From a virus, in IMG/VR virus record IMGVR_UViG_3300025769_000993, positions 1 to 21,594 of that record: a stretch of 21,594 bases of DNA. One strand, given 5' to 3'. A model generated the notes under the pieces. It saw only the letters and a list, made by a program, of their open reading frames with translations, ran no database searches and was not told the DNA's origin. Position 1 is the first letter of the stretch; the number at the start of each line of letters is the position of its first letter. A program made the translations under genes and the position numbers. Shown here one piece after another: positions 1 to 9,800 of the stretch.

Positions 1-360
1 ATGTCGAGCCATTAGGCTAGAGGGTTTGTCTATAAAACGGGTGAATTCTTTAGGGAGGAATAAATCATGTTTTACTATTGTTTCTTCAACAAATGAACCC
101 TGAGGTATTAATCTCTTGGCTTCCTCAATTTTATCATATGCTTCCGCTTTTTTAAGTAGATTAGGAATGGTTTTTCCTCTGGTGTTGCATACCCAACAAT
201 GCCAAGGATTATGTCCTTTTTTGTTCTCTGTAAAATTAACCTCTAATTTAGGTTTATGATGTTTACAGAAGGGACAATGGTAAGCATAGTTGCCTCTGGC
301 AGTTTGGTTACCTTTTCCTAAAACGGAATCAACTAGGGTTACTAGTAGATGATTTATCAT
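1..360 (-). CDS. DNA primase, N-terminal part (cut by window edge)
   Basis: This is the first 120 codons of a minus-strand gene that continues past base 1. It begins with MINHLLVTLVDSVLGKG. It carries a four-cysteine zinc ribbon, HCPFC at residues 28-32 and WHCWVC at residues 53-58, giving CX2C-X22-CX2C (C29, C32, C55, C58). The second pair is followed by NTRGKT, as in the zinc-binding domain of bacteriophage primases that make RNA primers for lagging-strand synthesis. The catalytic TOPRIM region would lie beyond the window. The ATG at 360 is the first start after an in-frame TAA, which is the stop of the upstream endonuclease-like gene at 385-387. There is no Shine-Dalgarno sequence. The primase call comes from the zinc ribbon and its flanks, so a related zinc-ribbon replication protein cannot be fully excluded. 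Confidence 0.8.
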   Translation of the reverse strand, partial: MINHLLVTLVDSVLGKGNQTARGNYAYHCPFCKHHKPKLEVNFTENKKGHNPWHCWVCNTRGKTIPNLLKKAEAYDKIEEAKRLIPQGSFVEETIVKHDLFLPKEFTRFIDKPSSLMARH

Positions 361-384
361 GTAAGTGAATATACGATGAAAAAT

Positions 385-834
385 TTAGAAATCAAAGTCT
401 GATGTAAAAAATTTTCCTAAAACATTATCATTGTAGTACTCATCAGGTTTTTCCAACACTTCTAGCTGGAAGAGATATTTGGTTTCTAAGTATGTAAGGT
501 GTTTTTTATTAAAACCTATTTCGATAATTTGTTTTTTCAAATTTTTTATCGTAACTTCACCTTTAGTTATTTGGTCCTTTAGATGTTTATTTGAACCATA
601 ATATGTTTTCCAATCGCTTTCTTTACTCTCAATTATAGTCAACTTTTTCCTCCCCTTACCGGTTTGTTCTTTAAGTTCGGTTCTTGTGAGTTTTCGTTTG
701 CGATTGTGGTACAACGCTTTTTTACCAACATACTTTTTACCCTCGGGGGTAATTACTACATAAACAAACCCGAATGCTCCAAGGGGGAATTCTGATATGT
801 CTGTAATTTCTTTTTCATTATATAACCAATTCAT
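385..834 (-). CDS. GIY-YIG-type endonuclease-like protein
   Basis: This 149-aa protein resembles the small putative endonucleases common in T4-like phages. The GIY-like strand is GFVYVVI (residues 22-28, Y25) and the YIG-like strand is KKYVGKK (33-39, Y35). A basic stretch HNRKRK (43-48) supplies candidate catalytic arginines, and LETKY (116-120) supplies the expected metal-binding Glu117. KESDWKTYYGSNKHL (71-85) and the C-terminal DEYYNDNVLG (131-140) also match the phage subfamily as I remember it. Such enzymes cut DNA and may act as homing or recombination nucleases; that is family knowledge, not shown here. It sits between the tail-fibre gene (12-nt gap) and the primase gene (24-nt gap). 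The ATG at 834 is preceded by an A/T-rich leader without Shine-Dalgarno. Confidence 0.7.
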   Translation of the reverse strand: MNWLYNEKEITDISEFPLGAFGFVYVVITPEGKKYVGKKALYHNRKRKLTRTELKEQTGKGRKKLTIIESKESDWKTYYGSNKHLKDQITKGEVTIKNLKKQIIEIGFNKKHLTYLETKYLFQLEVLEKPDEYYNDNVLGKFFTSDFDF

Positions 835-846
835 ATTTTTAATTTA

Positions 847-2496
847 TTAACTAAATTCAGTTGCTGAAACAGGAGCTAACCCCCAATCATTTGCAGTCCC
901 TCCTCCTCGTTTATAATACTGGAAAGTAACCATCCATGGATCGCCAACGGGTGGAATAAAGGTAGTTGTATCGTGTGCATATAATGAACCTGTTTTTTCG
1001 GTTCCACTATTATCATATGCATATTTAAATTGAGTAGTATTTGTAAAGGATTTTCCATTAATTACTAAAAAGTCTCCTGTTGATAAACTACTTGTTAGAC
1101 TACTTGCAATAGCTAAAACTACATTTGAAGAAGCATCTCCTTGATTAGTATAACTTAGGGTTATATAATTACCTTCAATTTCGTGGCGATAAGCTGTTAA
1201 GTTAAAATCACAAATAGCAGGTTGTTCGTTATCTGCAAATGGTTCCCCAGCTATAGTATTAGATATAGAAATAGTTATAACTCCACCCGCAATTACAGCT
1301 GAATTAATGTTATATACACTAGTAACTCCTGATTGGTTTCTTACATCTAAAGTACCCCCATATAAAAAAGCATTAGCTACAAATAAAACTGAGTCTGTAG
1401 CAACTAAAGTTTTTATAGAAGTTTGAGTTGCAGGATCAGTACCCTGAAATACAAATTCTCCTGATGCTGGAGTATTCCCAGTAGTTCTAATTTTAAATCC
1501 TGAAGTAAAATTTCTATTTAATTTATAAGTAACATTATCTGTAGATGTTTCTGTCAATGCTAACCTTCCAGGTTGGAGTTGTTCTACATTTCCACTTGAA
1601 TCATGAGCTAAAATAAAACTAGGATTATTATTAGTTCCATCGTCTGTAGTAATAGAACTAGTTACAGGGAAATCAGCTGTATTTCCATACCCATATAATC
1701 TTAATTGTTTTGAACTTTTTAACTCAAAAGTATCAGTCATAGATGTTCCAGAAGTTGTTTGGAATATCATTTTAGTAGAATGGTTACTCCCAGGAGAAAG
1801 ATTAGAAGCTGCTTTTACTTGAATTCTAGCTATAGAATTACCTCCAAGTACTGCACTGGCTCTAGTAGTTATCTGACTAATAATATCTCCATTAGCTATG
1901 GAATTATCTAATGTATTAAGAAGAATATTAGTTTGGCCTGTACTTGAAGTTATAATTAAAGTGTTATTACTATCATCCCATCTTAAATTTCCAGCTCCTT
2001 CAGCATTATCATTTCCATTAAAATAAAGAATTTCTGTATCGGTTCCTGTAATACCTGATATACCTGAGGTACCTGAAGTACCTGTATTACCTGAAGTACC
2101 TGAAGTACCAGTTTCACCTGAAGTACCATCTGTTCCATCTGTACCTGAAGTACCTGAAGTACCATCTGTACCTGAAGTACCGTCAGTACCATCTGTACCT
2201 GAGGTGCCACTAACTCCCCCTTCATAAGATCCTGAGTAATAAAATTCTCCTGTAGAAGTATCTACTAACAAAACATTATAAGCTGACCCATTTGCATCCT
2301 GTACATTAGGATGATATAAACTTCCACTTACATAAGCTGATCCCGTTACTGTAAAAGAACCTGATACAATAATATCATAATCATCTGCTCCAGTAAAAGC
2401 ATCTACTGATTGAGAAACGTGCCATGAATTTATAGTATAATTTTGATCGATTTGATCATTACCTGCATCAAATATATTTTTTAGTTCTTTTGCCAT
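847..2496 (-). CDS. Tail fibre protein with collagen-like repeats
   Basis: This 549-aa virion protein has a central run of 19 Gly-X-Y triplets (residues 97-153), mostly GTS and GTD. Before the run is a short N-terminal region with Ser/Gly-rich beta-type segments ([16 protein letters not shown], 45-60). After it is a long Thr/Ser/Asn-rich part typical of trimeric fibre shafts and tips. Collagen-like triplets in phage fibres form rod-like triple helices, so the N-terminal part probably attaches to the virion and the C-terminal 390 residues probably contain the distal domains. It is the last gene of the structural block. The ATG at 2496 follows the stop of the upstream gene by two bases and is preceded by an A-rich leader (GATAAATAAAA). 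No chaperone or peptidase domain is recognisable at the C-terminus. Fibre is well supported; receptor binding is inferred. Confidence 0.75.
   Translation of the reverse strand: MAKELKNIFDAGNDQIDQNYTINSWHVSQSVDAFTGADDYDIIVSGSFTVTGSAYVSGSLYHPNVQDANGSAYNVLLVDTSTGEFYYSGSYEGGVSGTSGTDGTDGTSGTDGTSGTSGTDGTDGTSGETGTSGTSGNTGTSGTSGISGITGTDTEILYFNGNDNAEGAGNLRWDDSNNTLIITSSTGQTNILLNTLDNSIANGDIISQITTRASAVLGGNSIARIQVKAASNLSPGSNHSTKMIFQTTSGTSMTDTFELKSSKQLRLYGYGNTADFPVTSSITTDDGTNNNPSFILAHDSSGNVEQLQPGRLALTETSTDNVTYKLNRNFTSGFKIRTTGNTPASGEFVFQGTDPATQTSIKTLVATDSVLFVANAFLYGGTLDVRNQSGVTSVYNINSAVIAGGVITISISNTIAGEPFADNEQPAICDFNLTAYRHEIEGNYITLSYTNQGDASSNVVLAIASSLTSSLSTGDFLVINGKSFTNTTQFKYAYDNSGTEKTGSLYAHDTTTFIPPVGDPWMVTFQYYKRGGGTANDWGLAPVSATEFS
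2038..2208 (-). repeat. Collagen-like Gly-X-Y repeat tract
   Basis: These are nineteen consecutive GXY codon triplets (fibre residues 97-153) with the pattern GTS or GTD in all but GET, GNT, GIS and GIT. On the plus strand they read as near-identical units such as ACCTGAAGT and ACCATCTGT. The nucleotide near-identity makes length variation by slippage or recombination plausible. Confidence 0.85.
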
Positions 2497-2498
2497 TT

Positions 2499-3491
2499 TT
2501 ATTTATCTATATTAATAAATATCGTAGTATCTGTAGTTTGTGAAGTAGGAAGAGGTTGAGCTAATTTTCCAACTGCTATTAATTCTTGATTATCATTATA
2601 AAGTCCTATTGTAGTTACAAAAGGTGAAAAACTAGATCCTGTTACAAAATTAGAATATTGAGCACTTCCCGAATCTAAAATTTTATTTTGACCTTTAACC
2701 GAAGATGAAAGTAAACTAGGATTTAATGAATAATTAAATTCATTAGCTCTAATAGTACATTTATATTGAGTTTCAAAAATTTCAAATGAAGAACTAAAGG
2801 AACAAGTTATGTCAGTTGAATTAATAAAATTAACTACAAAATTTGTATCTGGGTCTCCATAACTAGCAGTACCATAACTTCCAGTACCATATAAATCTCC
2901 TAATTTTTCACTACCATCTCCACTAGGATTCCCAGTACTAGTAATTATAACCATTCCTTGATTATATATAATATTACCACATACTTGATTAGAAGAATTA
3001 ATTATATTTCCTTCTCCATCATCCGTTATAGATACCCCTCCTGTTTCCATATAAAATGTAGTAGGTTGTATTCTATTTCCATATAATTTAGAAGGAATAG
3101 AAACTACTCCTATTTTTCCATTAGGATATGAAAAAGTTGATGTTGCAGTTGGAAAATATTTCCTATAATATAAATCAGTTTGGGGGTAATTCCAATAACT
3201 ACCTGAAGTAGTATAAGAGTCTCCGTTAGAAGCTGATAAATGTAAATTATTAGAATAATAAAGATTTTTTATAGAATGGTAAACTAACCTAGCATATTCA
3301 CTACCAACTTCACCTGTAGTAAAATCAATATTAGGGTTAAATAGAGAAGCTGTTGGTTTAAATCCTAAAAGTCTATCAACTCCTCCATTAGATCCAGTTA
3401 AAGCAGAAGTTCCTTCAAAATAGAATCCTTTATTTACCTCAAACGGGGTAATTATTATATCTGAAGCTAGGAAGTTTTTGTAAGTACTCAT
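2499..3491 (-). CDS. Virion structural protein, paralogue of the upstream 346-aa protein
   Basis: This 330-aa Ser/Gly/Thr/Tyr-rich protein has no enzyme motif. Its C-terminal part (residues 245-313) contains [15 protein letters not shown] (245-259), [20 protein letters not shown] (291-310) and a following QPL. These match the C-terminus of the 346-aa protein encoded just upstream. A segment around residues 170-184 ([13 protein letters not shown]) resembles a beta-hairpin often found in phage appendage proteins. The position between baseplate proteins and the collagen-like fibre suggests a peripheral baseplate or fibre-attachment role. The start ATG at 3491 lies 3 nt after the previous stop (TAA TGG ATG), so translation is probably coupled. 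Virion role is inferred from context and composition. Confidence 0.6.
   Translation of the reverse strand: MSTYKNFLASDIIITPFEVNKGFYFEGTSALTGSNGGVDRLLGFKPTASLFNPNIDFTTGEVGSEYARLVYHSIKNLYYSNNLHLSASNGDSYTTSGSYWNYPQTDLYYRKYFPTATSTFSYPNGKIGVVSIPSKLYGNRIQPTTFYMETGGVSITDDGEGNIINSSNQVCGNIIYNQGMVIITSTGNPSGDGSEKLGDLYGTGSYGTASYGDPDTNFVVNFINSTDITCSFSSSFEIFETQYKCTIRANEFNYSLNPSLLSSSVKGQNKILDSGSAQYSNFVTGSSFSPFVTTIGLYNDNQELIAVGKLAQPLPTSQTTDTTIFINIDK
2515..2522 (-). promoter_or_regulatory. ATATTTAT motif upstream of the fibre gene
   Basis: This is an exact copy of the octamer found at several gene starts. It lies in the last codons of the 330-aa gene, 18 nt before the fibre ATG. Its function is unknown; it could be part of a promoter for the fibre gene or an AU-rich translation element. 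Confidence 0.3.
2556..2759 (-). other. Shared C-terminal module, copy B
   Basis: Residues 245-312 of the 330-aa protein share the order NEFNYS-NPS, then FVT-[TS]-[IV]-GLYND, then EL-[IL]-AV-x-KL with the C-terminus of the neighbouring 346-aa protein. The spacing between the two blocks is longer here because of an inserted Ser/Gly-rich stretch. Confidence 0.7.
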
Positions 3492-3494
3492 CCA

Positions 3495-4535
3495 TTAGAA
3501 ATCTAACTTTACTCTAATAAGGGCTTCTTTAGTAAAATCTTTTTTTAGAGGTTTAGATAATTTTGCTACAGCTAATAACTCATTTGCATCATTGTATAAT
3601 CCTACACTAGTAACAAAACTTTGAGGAGCATTTATAAATTGAGTATAAAGTACTTCACCTGTAGAACCTGATATAAATGAAGGATTATCGGAATAATTAA
3701 ATTCACTATTTCTTGCTCTAACAAAAACATAATCAGAAGTTATATTTTCTTGACTATTTAAAGTAAAGAATTGAGAAGATGAAATAAAATCAAATAATTT
3801 TGCAGGATTCTTGCTATTATTATTACTAGTATTATTAGTAGTTAACGAAATCCCCCCATCAGAAGTACCTAATTGTAAAGCAGAGTCATTTAATATAATT
3901 GCCCCAACATCAGGTAAAAATAATCCATATGAACCTGATATGGTCATACCATTTGCTACAGCTCCTGTTGGGGTAGCAGCTGAACCTATAGCACTTCCAT
4001 TTGAACCTGATACAATTTGAAATACTCTTCCAGCTTCATTAAAAGTTTGGGTAATAACATCATTACTATTATCAGTTAATCTAATGGTATCAGTTCCATC
4101 TGAAAGTCTTAGATCCATAGTTCCTGGAAGGAGATTACCCTTATATCTAGATCTATTTACAGATAAAGCATAAAAACTTTGAGTTACGGGAGTTACTCCT
4201 CCAAATACAAAACTATTATTTTCATCTCCTAAAACAATATTTTGCCATTGTCCAAATACTGTAGAAGTTGGGGATTTTCCATCAATCCCACTATCAAATA
4301 AAGCAGAACCCGAACCTTGAGAATCTCCAAAAGTAATACTATATTGAACTTCAGCACTAGGTAAAATTGAACTAGTTTGATATATATCTAAATAATAAGT
4401 ACCACTAGCTCCATTTTCTTGTACAGATGAAGTATAAATTGCTGTTAATGTAGGAACATTTCCAGTCCAAGCCCCTGCAGTAATGCTATCAGCACTAATT
4501 AAAAAATCTTCTGGGTCTAATCTTTTAAATGACAT
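3495..4535 (-). CDS. Virion structural protein, paralogue of the downstream 330-aa protein
   Basis: This 346-aa protein begins MSFKRLDPEDFLISADSI. Its C-terminus (residues 270-330) contains FVRARNSEFNYSDNPSF (271-287), then FVTSVGLYNDANELLAVAKL (307-326) and SKPLKK, matching the adjacent downstream protein. Mid-protein, GSYGLFLPDVGAIILND (201-217) resembles a turn-and-strand motif of phage appendage proteins. No catalytic residues are recognisable. It follows the 219-aa protein by 5 nt and is followed by its paralogue after 3 nt, so the three are surely cotranscribed. Proteins of this type recur in marine myovirus tail clusters as I recall, without assigned function. A peripheral baseplate or fibre-connector role is my inference. 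Confidence 0.6.
   Translation of the reverse strand: MSFKRLDPEDFLISADSITAGAWTGNVPTLTAIYTSSVQENGASGTYYLDIYQTSSILPSAEVQYSITFGDSQGSGSALFDSGIDGKSPTSTVFGQWQNIVLGDENNSFVFGGVTPVTQSFYALSVNRSRYKGNLLPGTMDLRLSDGTDTIRLTDNSNDVITQTFNEAGRVFQIVSGSNGSAIGSAATPTGAVANGMTISGSYGLFLPDVGAIILNDSALQLGTSDGGISLTTNNTSNNNSKNPAKLFDFISSSQFFTLNSQENITSDYVFVRARNSEFNYSDNPSFISGSTGEVLYTQFINAPQSFVTSVGLYNDANELLAVAKLSKPLKKDFTKEALIRVKLDF
3546..3728 (-). other. Shared C-terminal module, copy A
   Basis: Residues 270-330 of the 346-aa protein carry the same NEFNYS/GLYND/AVxKL module as its downstream neighbour. Placement at the extreme C-terminus in both suggests a common docking or trimerisation surface; that function is inferred. Confidence 0.7.
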
Positions 4536-4540
4536 TTATA

Positions 4541-5200
4541 TTAAGTTGTTGTTTTAGTAATAGTTACAGGAAGAGTAATACGCGCACCACTATCTCTACC
4601 TACTAATTGCAATGTAGTATTTAATTGAGTATTAGAACCAAATAATGTATTAACTGTAGTAGCGGTTAAATTTATAGTAGTACCTACAACGGTTTTAGAT
4701 ACATTAGTACCTATAGTTTCTGTAGAATTAAGAGCTTGAACTTGTTCAGTATTCACACCAACTCCATTAAAACTACTTAATACTCTAACATCTGCAATAG
4801 TAGCAGTGTATCCATTCTGTTCAAATACTTGATTATTACCTAAATAATTTAAAGTTTGAGGAGTAATAGCTAGTGAAGCACCTTGTTTTAAAGTAATAGC
4901 TGCAAATCCTGCATCTAACACAGGCATTTTAGAAGTACCTCTAGGTAAAGTTACTAACTTATATTTTAAATTTTGAGTAGTTTCTGGGAATGCTTCTAAT
5001 AAAGGCATATTTTCAAGTGCTTGACCATAAAAAGTGCTACCTGAAGGATGAGTTGGATTATAAAGTGTATAATCAATTTCATCGTCACTTAAAGCAAATT
5101 GAGTAATTCTAAAAGAACCATCACCTCTAGCTAAAAGTTCTCTACCTTTATTAGTTAAAATAGCATCTACTGTTACTACTGAGTTGTTTAAATATCCCAT
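4541..5200 (-). CDS. Conserved phage structural protein (VTVDAILTNKGRELLARGDG type)
   Basis: This 219-aa protein has a strongly conserved N-terminus: VVTVDAILTNKGRELLA (residues 8-24), then RITQFALSDDEIDYTLYN (31-48) and ALENMPLLEAFPE (61-73). I recognise this pattern as a protein family recurrent in T4-like marine phages, where it is annotated only as structural or hypothetical. The C-terminal half is Thr/Asn-rich and probably beta-structured. It lies among baseplate and fibre genes, so a baseplate-associated role is likely. The gene is preceded by a 34-nt gap containing a tandem ATATTTATAAAC motif ending 2 nt before the ATG. Family membership is from memory; the molecular function is not known to me. 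Confidence 0.65.
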   Translation of the reverse strand: MGYLNNSVVTVDAILTNKGRELLARGDGSFRITQFALSDDEIDYTLYNPTHPSGSTFYGQALENMPLLEAFPETTQNLKYKLVTLPRGTSKMPVLDAGFAAITLKQGASLAITPQTLNYLGNNQVFEQNGYTATIADVRVLSSFNGVGVNTEQVQALNSTETIGTNVSKTVVGTTINLTATTVNTLFGSNTQLNTTLQLVGRDSGARITLPVTITKTTT

Positions 5201-5201
5201 T

Positions 5202-5227
5202 GTTTATAAATATGTGTTTATAAATAT
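5202..5227 (-). promoter_or_regulatory. Tandem ATATTTATAAAC motif before the 219-aa gene
   Basis: Two identical 12-nt copies, ATATTTATAAAC on the minus strand, sit at 5227-5216 and 5213-5202, separated by two bases (14-nt period). The second ends two bases before the ATG at 5200. Each holds the ATATTTAT octamer. The T4 late-promoter core TATAAATA is present on the opposite (plus) strand only, so the motif is not a simple T4 late promoter for these genes. Confidence 0.45.
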
Positions 5228-5234
5228 TGTAATT

Positions 5235-6824
5235 TTAATTTTCTATTATACCTGCTTGTTTTAAATCAAAAATTAAATTTTCTTGTCTATTTTTTATTGT
5301 AGTAGAAGGGTATTGGGGTAAAATTATTCCTTGGAAAGGTTGAGTACTGTTAACATCATTATTTTTTTCAACATTTAAAATCAAATACCCTCCATCAGGT
5401 GTTATTCTATAATGAGTAAAATGATTCACTTCAGTATTTTCTTCTACTCGGGGAGTAACAGTTAAAAATAATTTACCTAAATTTCCCGGGGAAACATTTA
5501 TAATTTTATGAACTTTATTTTTATTAAATTCAAATCTAATTTCATCTCCTTTTTGGAAAGTAAAAGGAGTAATAATATCATTAAAAGTATTACCATCTCC
5601 AGAAGGATCAAATGATGCTACGGAACCCTCTAATTGAACCGTATAGGTTCCATCTGCAAAGTTCCCAAATTCTACAGAAGAAGTTAAAATTGAGTAACTT
5701 TTTATATTATTAGATACATCACCTGCAAAAGTACTATAATTTGGTTCAAAATAAGGAGCTGTAGTAGCATTTAATCCTATAACACTAACATCTCCTGGGG
5801 TGTATTCTTGTATAGCCTTAAATTTTCCTCCTCTAATTTTTATATTATGATAAGATGGTCCTATTTTCCTAATACTAATTCTAAATCTAGTTCCTTCAGT
5901 AAAATTACTAAATGGGCCAGTATTTACAAAAGGGTAATAATAGTCTCCATTAAGTTGACCTGTTGTAGGTGATAATACGGGAATATAAAAGTCTTTAATA
6001 TCTTCTTGAACAAATTCACTCCCATTCCATCTTTCTAATTTTATGTCTCCGGACACCCCACCAGCAATATTATCTAAATCCCACTCAACTTGTATATAAA
6101 CATTTCCTTCAAACCTCATTCTTGTCCCAGCTACTGTAGTATCTTGGAGAAGTTCATAGTATTGGCTACTTTCAAAATCTATCCATTCATAAGTCCCATT
6201 AGATTGGGAAATTGGAATTGCTTCATCAGTATAATTTACTACACGATAATTATATTGTGAAGGGGATGAATCGGGACCAAAATCTTGAGTACCGTCATCA
6301 TTAACTGTAAATTGTGCAGATACATTTTGAGCATCTGAAACAATATCTTGTCCTTGGATATTGTTAAAGCTCATAGTTGGTATATAGGCTCCAACTGAAG
6401 AACCTGTTTCAGTAACAGAAATTAGTTTTAAAGTTCCTACATCATATACAGTTTGAATTCCCGAAAGATTTTGGTTTAACACTGTAGCATTGTCTGCTCT
6501 TACTACAACAGTTTTATCTTTTTCAAAATTTTGGGTAGCATCTAATGCTGTAGTTGAACCCTCTGCGGGTTTGGAAGTATTTAATTCTCCATCAACTAAA
6601 TAAGTAATTTTAAATTGAGTTTTATCAAAAATTTCAGGACCTGTATCTCCTACTTCGTCAAAAACTGCAAAAAAAGTTTGATTTTTTTCAGCTACAGGTA
6701 ATCCTCCTAGTGCCCCTTTTACTTCTAACCCAGTTAACCCTGGTAATTGGATTTCAAGATCTTGATTCTGACTAGCTTGATTTAGACTAGGGAGTGATGG
6801 TGGTTGATTAGGATTAGTAGGCAT
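5235..6824 (-). CDS. Virion protein of unknown function
   Basis: This 529-aa protein has a Pro/Asn/Gln-rich N-terminal tail (residues 1-30, including PPSLPSLNQASQNQ) followed by beta-rich sequence. A stretch near residues 225-335, with YIQVEWDLDN, DIKLERWNGSEF and TRFRISIRKIG, alternates hydrophobic and polar residues like a jelly-roll or carbohydrate-binding-type sandwich, but I cannot name a family. The C-terminal segment HYRITPDGGYLILNVE followed by FQGIILPQYPSTTI is also beta-type. It lies between the 1550-aa mosaic protein and the 219-aa structural protein, so it is most likely a peripheral baseplate or fibre component. The ATG at 6824 is preceded by an A-rich leader (AAAAAATAAATT). Confidence 0.55.
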   Translation of the reverse strand: MPTNPNQPPSLPSLNQASQNQDLEIQLPGLTGLEVKGALGGLPVAEKNQTFFAVFDEVGDTGPEIFDKTQFKITYLVDGELNTSKPAEGSTTALDATQNFEKDKTVVVRADNATVLNQNLSGIQTVYDVGTLKLISVTETGSSVGAYIPTMSFNNIQGQDIVSDAQNVSAQFTVNDDGTQDFGPDSSPSQYNYRVVNYTDEAIPISQSNGTYEWIDFESSQYYELLQDTTVAGTRMRFEGNVYIQVEWDLDNIAGGVSGDIKLERWNGSEFVQEDIKDFYIPVLSPTTGQLNGDYYYPFVNTGPFSNFTEGTRFRISIRKIGPSYHNIKIRGGKFKAIQEYTPGDVSVIGLNATTAPYFEPNYSTFAGDVSNNIKSYSILTSSVEFGNFADGTYTVQLEGSVASFDPSGDGNTFNDIITPFTFQKGDEIRFEFNKNKVHKIINVSPGNLGKLFLTVTPRVEENTEVNHFTHYRITPDGGYLILNVEKNNDVNSTQPFQGIILPQYPSTTIKNRQENLIFDLKQAGIIEN

Positions 6825-6846
6825 AATTTATTTTTTAACTTTTTAT

Positions 6847-9800
6847 TTAATTTTGATAAGGAATATTAAAATCCGGAGATGATACTTTACTTCCCTTATA
6901 CCTCCCATTTACCCATCCCCTATTATAATAATTAGAATCTTGAATTGGGGCTTTTAAAGCAGCACTAGTTTCAATTAAAGATTGATTTACGGGGATTATC
7001 CCTCCCGAATAATCTATATCCTGATAAATAGAAGAAAGTCTTGAATTAGTTGCATTATTATAATTATAAGCCAAATTTTCTAATTCTTTTTGTGCACTTA
7101 AAGGAGTATCAATAATCCTTCCTATTATATCAACCCCCTGTACTAAATATCCCCCACTTGATGCTTGAGTTGTCCCACCACCAGCTATAGTAAATAAATA
7201 ACTACTAGGATTGGGATTAGTTCCTTCTAAAGCTACTCTTAAAGTAGCAAAAGTCCCAGGGTTAGCAGGAAGATTATCATCATAAATAGTATTACTTACA
7301 GTAAAAGTATATGGAATTCCTTCAGGTTGCACAACAGAACCTAAACTTCCTGCATCAGTAACAGTTAAAGTAAATGTACTTCCTTGTGAAGCACTATTTA
7401 AAGTATTTATAAAATTAGGTACGCCTCCTTGAAGAGAAGTACCAAATACTAATTCAATTACATTGGAAGTACTATCTCGTAATACAAAAACACTTCTTGC
7501 CATAGTAAATTCATTAGTTGCTGACCATAATCCTAAATAATAATCAAAATTCTCAGGATTATCAAAAATTCGAACGCCATAATTGCTTGATTGAATATAT
7601 GTATTAGAATATTCTATTTGACTTCCTGTAGGGATATTTCCTAATTCTCCATTTGTAACAAGTAATTTACTTCCACTTAATTCTCCATCATAAAATTCAT
7701 TTTGAGAAGAATGGACTAAAGTAGTAGAACCACTTATAGTTTGAACAGTTTCATTCCAAATTTGGCTATTATAGGAAGGATTATTATGGAGTGTAGATTG
7801 AGAAAAAACAACTTTACATCCCCCAATTTGCTCAGCAGGACTTTCCGCATCATTATCGCTTATAGCAATAGATAAAGATTCACCTGGTAAAATTGTTAAA
7901 TTCTTTTTTTCTACATTAATAGTTCCTCCTACAGAAACATTTCCTAATGAAGCAGAGAAAATAGCTCCTGCTTTTCTTTTATCCATAAATCTAAAAGAAG
8001 AAGTAGTAAATCTTTTATCTGAGAAAATGTGGAATTCACCTTCATCGACATCATTAATAAATACTTCTCCTTCAAAAGAAAAATCAAATTGAATAGGAAT
8101 ATTTGATGTATTTTTAAAAGGATAACGAACTTGTCCTCCACTACCTTCATCATCAATAATAAATCCTCCATCACTTCCACTTATGCCATAACTTCCAATA
8201 GGTGTTACACCAAAACTATTAATGACTGTTAAAGTTCCAATATCTCTTCGTATCACATAAGCATTAGCTCCTGTTAAACTAATAAGAGAATTATTAGCAG
8301 GAGATTGATTTAGATTAGTAAAAGCACCTGCTTCACCTCCAATAATATTACCTATTGAAGAAGAAGCATACACAGAACCACTATATTCATGTTGGGAACT
8401 TTCAACTTGAGCAGGACGTTGTTTATTTCTTTCTAATAAATGTTGTTTAATTACAACTCCCGTCGCTAAACTAGATTTTGCAGGAACAAAATCTTTAATC
8501 ATTTTAAAGAGAGAATTATCAAAATATTTAATAAGTCTTATATAATCATTCCAATTATAATTTGTATAATACTTACTAAAATAAGAATCTCGTAATTTAT
8601 CTAACCCAGGATATGAAGTAACGGATTCTGATATTTGTCGGGGATCTCCAATATAATCCCCTATATTAAAGTATCCAAGACTAGAATTTATATCATCATT
8701 GATTTCATTTTGGGGAGAAAAAGCAATTTCTACTAAATTTATATCTTTAGTATAACTTCCACTTTCAGGTGTTAAATAATTTTGTTGTATACTTCTTAAA
8801 GGAGATAAAGTACTTCCTGAAGGGAAAGAATGGAGTTGGGTTCTTATTTTTTCTGATATTCTATTTTTTATTCCAACTGCAGGTTGGTCATAATAATATA
8901 CTTCGGTTTGTGATGGGAATGTTACTGAAGAACCTATAGTATATGTACTAGTACTATTACTAAAAGATTGAGTAACATATGAACCTGTTATTTTAGGATG
9001 GATTGAATTATAAGTTCCTGATCCTGTATCTATAAGTTCACTTCCAAGGGGAGCTCTAAAAGCTAAATTTTCTGCTGAAGAAGAATAATTACTACCTTCT
9101 ATTGAATAAGGATTCATAACAAAATCATAAAAAGTATTTTCACTTAGAGAAACGTTATAAAGTCTTAATTCTTGATATGAACCTGTTAACCCATAATAAT
9201 CATTACTATCTAAAGTAACAGCAGATGAACCATCTTTAGAAGGAAGATATATATTAGTTGAAGCATTCCAATCTAAAGAAGAATCAGAATTAGTAGAAGA
9301 AGTAGTATACCCTATCTTAAAACCTTCATTCCCATCATATATTTTACTAGCAGCTTTTAGAGTAAATTCACTACTTCCTGAGGTGATACTAATTCCCCAC
9401 CAATTTCCATCATAAAAGGGGGCATTAACACTTGTTACTTTTGTTCCATTTGACCAATATGCTAATTCAGCATAATTTCTAGATTGAGAAGTTATTGAAC
9501 CTGAATATGAACCACTAGCATCCCATGATCCTGTTCTAGAAAGGGTTAGATAAGCATTAACAGATTCTCCTGTATCTGTTATTTTACATACTGTTCTAAA
9601 ATTTTGTTCATTATCACTAGTAGGAATCTCTGGTTTAAATCTAAATAAGACTTCTTTAGGAGTATTAGTATTCCAATCAGATTTCAACCTAAACCCAGCA
9701 TCAATTCTATCCGTTGTACTACTTTCAGAAATATAGGTGTAATAATTAAATGTATTTTGAAAATAATCCCAATCATTAGAATTATTTTTATCTTTACCCC

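Noticed and set aside
876-1058. Minus-strand 60-aa frame inside the fibre gene
   Set aside because: It lies wholly within the fibre coding sequence in another frame, with no junction or leader signal.
2038-2208. Repeats on the plus strand as a CRISPR array
   Set aside because: Short 9-nt units without spacers; they are in-frame codons for Gly-X-Y triplets.
1983-2225. Minus-strand 80-aa frame of Val/Leu/Gln repeats
   Set aside because: It is the alternate-frame reading of the collagen-like triplet tract.
7944-8180. Minus-strand 78-aa frame in the 1550-aa gene
   Set aside because: Internal alternate frame of low complexity; the long gene explains the sequence.
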